23,076 bases of DNA from the NCBI GenBank assembly GCA_030597435.1, contig JAUVRV010000003.1, forward strand, positions 1 to 23,076, written 5' to 3'. A model generated the notes under the pieces. It was not told the DNA's origin. It worked only from the letters and a program-made list of their open reading frames with translations, and did not search any database. This document shows positions 20,614 to 23,076 of this stretch, piece after piece (positions within the stretch are counted from its first letter, which is position 1; every line of letters begins with the position of its first letter). Source of the stretch: Gemmatimonadales bacterium. Lineage in GTDB: Bacteria; Gemmatimonadota; Gemmatimonadetes; Gemmatimonadales; GWC2-71-9. Both the position numbers and the translations under genes were made by a program.

Positions 20614-23076
20614 ATGATCCGCTCGCGCCCGCTTCCACCAACGCTCACGAGATTCGTACTCGCTGTTGCGTTTGCAACCATACCACTAGCTACAAACGCA
20701 CAACAGATCACGGACCGAACGCTTGCCGGCCTGCGCTTTCGCGAGATCGGCCCTACCACGATGAGCGGTCGCATCGTCGACCTCGCCGTGGTCGAGATCA
20801 ACCCCTACACGTTCTACATCGCATCAGCGACTGGCGGCGTATGGAAGACCGATAACAACGGTGTGACACTCACTCCCGTATTCCACCGTGAGGCCACCCA
20901 CTCGGTGGGCGACGTCGCGGTCCGTCAGATCGACACCAACATCGTTTGGGTCGGGACAGGTGAGCGGGCCAATCGGCAGAGTTCCTCCTGGGGTGACGGA
21001 GTTTACAAGTCAACTGACGGTGGCACGACTTGGACCAACATGGGGCTCGAGGACAGCCACCACATCGGTCGCATAGTGCTGCACCCGACCAACCCCGACG
21101 TCGTCTACGTCGCAGCGATGGGTCACCTGTGGGGCCCCAACGAAGAACGCGGCCTCTACATGTCGGAAGACGGTGGCGTAACATGGACCAGAACCCTGTT
21201 TGTCGATGAGAACACCGGTGTGGTCGACGTTGCGATAGACCTGTCCGACCCGAACACCCTATATGCTTCAACCTATCAGAGGCGGCGCCGCCCCTACGGT
21301 TTCCACGGTGGCGGTCCCGGCAGTGGTTTGTTCAAGTCAACCGACGGAGGTCGCAATTGGCGTGAACTGACCAACGGTTTGCCACCGGGCGACAAGGGTC
21401 GAATCGGTATCTCGATCTACCGCTCCAACTCCAACATCGTGTACGTCTCGGTGGAGCAAGGCTATCGCTACAACGCATCCACCGCGTACAACGAGCGGCG
21501 CGCCGGTGTGTACCGGTCGGAGGACAAGGGTGAGACCTGGCAGTTCATGAGCGACTGGAATCCGCGACCAATGTACGCGAGCCAACCACTAGTGGATCCC
21601 AACGACGATCAACGCATCTACATGATGAACACCTACAGCCACTCCGACGACGGAGGCAAGACGTTCCGCGCGGCCCGGCAGTCGCTCCACGGCGACGACC
21701 GCATCGTGTGGGTCAACCCCGCTGACTCGCGTCAGGTGATGAAGGCGGATGACGGTGGCGTCGGCATATCGTACGACCGAGGTGTCACGTGGCTCTACCT
21801 GACACATCTTCCGGTCAGCCAGTTCTATCGCGTGTCGGTCGACATGCGCAAACCATATTGGGTATACGGTGGCCTGCAGGATAACGGCAGTTGGATGGGA
21901 CCCAGCGCGACATACCTGTATGACGGCATTCGTTTCGAGGACTGGATCAAGACCGGTGGTGGCGACGGATTCGTGAACTTGGTCGATACTACGGACAACC
22001 TGACCCTGTACACCGAGTCGCAATACTTGGGCCTCTCGCGCCTGAACCTCGCGACCTTCACAACGACATGGATCCGACCCGACAACCCGAGAGGTGCCAT
22101 CGGTGCCAGGAGAAACTGGGACGCATGGGGTCCCGGTCTACCCGAGCCGGAACTGGCGAACGCCATGGCGCCCGCGAACTGGGACGGGCCATTCGTCATA
22201 TCACCGCATGACAACAACACGCTCTACGCGGGCACGAACCAGATATGGAAGAGTACCGACCGCGGTGATACGTGGACCTCGTTGGGAGACCTGACGACCG
22301 GTGTCAACCGCAGAGAGCTGTTGATCATGGGACAGCGCGCACACGATACGACACTGTCACTCGACGATGGGATTCCCTACTATCCGACAGTGTCAGTGAT
22401 CGTTGAGTCTCCTTTGCGGCAGGGTGTTCTCTACGTGGGCACTGATGATGGCAACCTGCAAGTCTCCATCGACGATGGGCGGCATTGGACCAATGTGACC
22501 GATCGGGTGCCCAACCTGCCACAATCCACTTGGCTGTCCGGGATCGAGCCCTCGCACCACGTTGAAGGAACCGTGTACCTAGCTGTCAACAACTACCGCA
22601 ACAACGATTTCAGCAACTACCTGTACAAGTCCACCGATCGAGGTAACAGCTGGTCGTCAATTGTAGGTGACCTGCCGCCCGATCGCGTAATCCGAACCGT
22701 CCGTGAGGACCCCCGCAATCCCAGTGTATTGTACGTCGGCGCCGAGATAGGATTGTTCTACACCAACGACGGTGGAGTACACTGGTTCGAACTGAAGAAC
22801 AACATGCCAACGGTTGCATTCAACGACCTCCTCGTCCATCCGCGCGACAACGATCTGGTACTGGGCACCCACGGACGAGGTATCTGGATCCTCGACAACA
22901 TTGCGGCACTGCAGGAATTGACCCCGGACGTCCTGGCAACCGAAGCTCACTTGTTTACGGTTGAGCCGGCCGAGATGGTGCGGATTAGTGGCGCTGGGGG
23001 ACACACGGGAGACATGCACTTCGCCGGACAGAACCCGTCATTCGGAGCGGTCATCGACTACTACCTGCACGACAAG
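20614..23076 (+). CDS. Exported sortilin/VPS10-like Asp-box propeller protein, partial at right edge
   Basis: The frame is open for 821 codons to the window end with no stop, so the C-terminus is missing. A signal peptide is visible (hydrophobic FVLAVAFATIPLATNA, 14-29). About ten Asp-box repeats of the pattern S-x-D-x-G-x-x-W follow, including STDGGTTW (133-140), SEDGGVTW (184-191), STDGGRNW (242-249), SEDKGETW (302-309), STDRGDTW, SIDDGRHW, STDRGNSW and TNDGGVHW. These build a BNR/VPS10-type beta-propeller, often labelled glycosyl hydrolase or sortilin-like; no sialidase arginine triad is evident, so I do not assign an enzyme activity. Family members are usually about 1000-1100 residues, so perhaps 200 are missing. 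Start 20614 is chosen because AGGA (20605-20608) lies 5 bases upstream; ATG 20602 would add four residues. It probably follows the dipeptidase gene transcriptionally. Confidence 0.88.
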   Translation, partial: MIRSRPLPPTLTRFVLAVAFATIPLATNAQQITDRTLAGLRFREIGPTTMSGRIVDLAVVEINPYTFYIASATGGVWKTDNNGVTLTPVFHREATHSVGDVAVRQIDTNIVWVGTGERANRQSSSWGDGVYKSTDGGTTWTNMGLEDSHHIGRIVLHPTNPDVVYVAAMGHLWGPNEERGLYMSEDGGVTWTRTLFVDENTGVVDVAIDLSDPNTLYASTYQRRRRPYGFHGGGPGSGLFKSTDGGRNWRELTNGLPPGDKGRIGISIYRSNSNIVYVSVEQGYRYNASTAYNERRAGVYRSEDKGETWQFMSDWNPRPMYASQPLVDPNDDQRIYMMNTYSHSDDGGKTFRAARQSLHGDDRIVWVNPADSRQVMKADDGGVGISYDRGVTWLYLTHLPVSQFYRVSVDMRKPYWVYGGLQDNGSWMGPSATYLYDGIRFEDWIKTGGGDGFVNLVDTTDNLTLYTESQYLGLSRLNLATFTTTWIRPDNPRGAIGARRNWDAWGPGLPEPELANAMAPANWDGPFVISPHDNNTLYAGTNQIWKSTDRGDTWTSLGDLTTGVNRRELLIMGQRAHDTTLSLDDGIPYYPTVSVIVESPLRQGVLYVGTDDGNLQVSIDDGRHWTNVTDRVPNLPQSTWLSGIEPSHHVEGTVYLAVNNYRNNDFSNYLYKSTDRGNSWSSIVGDLPPDRVIRTVREDPRNPSVLYVGAEIGLFYTNDGGVHWFELKNNMPTVAFNDLLVHPRDNDLVLGTHGRGIWILDNIAALQELTPDVLATEAHLFTVEPAEMVRISGAGGHTGDMHFAGQNPSFGAVIDYYLHDK

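Overview
This is a moderately GC-rich bacterial chromosomal window, dense with protein genes. I see no RNA gene, CRISPR array, insertion sequence or phage gene. The mix is: exported six-bladed propeller, M14 peptidase and sortilin-like Asp-box proteins; Tat-exported enzymes; a fused-type KorA with KorB; and a phosphoglucose isomerase of the kind found in transaldolase/PGI fusions. It resembles Gemmatimonadota or a related lineage. That assignment is inference from gene content, not a phylogeny.

Region 1 (1-9084, all minus strand) is one tightly packed operon, read right to left. It holds korA and korB (2-oxoacid:ferredoxin oxidoreductase, gamma-alpha fusion plus beta), an unrecognised 335-aa protein, an RnfB-like membrane-anchored polyferredoxin, and a very long NifJ-type pyruvate:ferredoxin oxidoreductase that runs off the left edge. 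Gene junctions overlap by 4 or 11 bases or are 9 bases apart, so the five products are probably made together. The likely logic is two ferredoxin-reducing 2-oxoacid oxidases feeding electrons to a shared membrane-bound Fe-S carrier. No other Rnf subunit is present in the window.

Region 2 (9085-15039) holds mixed single genes: a Tat-exported class V aminotransferase-like protein, a two-CBS-domain protein, a ferritin on the opposite strand (sharing a hairpin with the CBS gene), a stand-alone PGI, and a fatty-acid desaturase. The 331-base gap at 9085-9415 separates the divergent redox operon and aminotransferase gene and carries a terminator-like hairpin and a perfect palindrome.

Region 3 (15050-23076) encodes exported proteins: an M14-type carboxypeptidase with a C-terminal glutamine-amidotransferase-like domain and a six-bladed propeller upstream of it (minus strand), then a Tat-exported M19 dipeptidase homologue with substituted metal ligands and a sortilin/VPS10-like Asp-box propeller that runs off the right edge (plus strand). 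The set suggests extracytoplasmic peptide processing.

The strongest candidate for something undescribed is the five-gene redox operon, especially the unknown 335-aa protein and the three insertions in the oversized PFOR.
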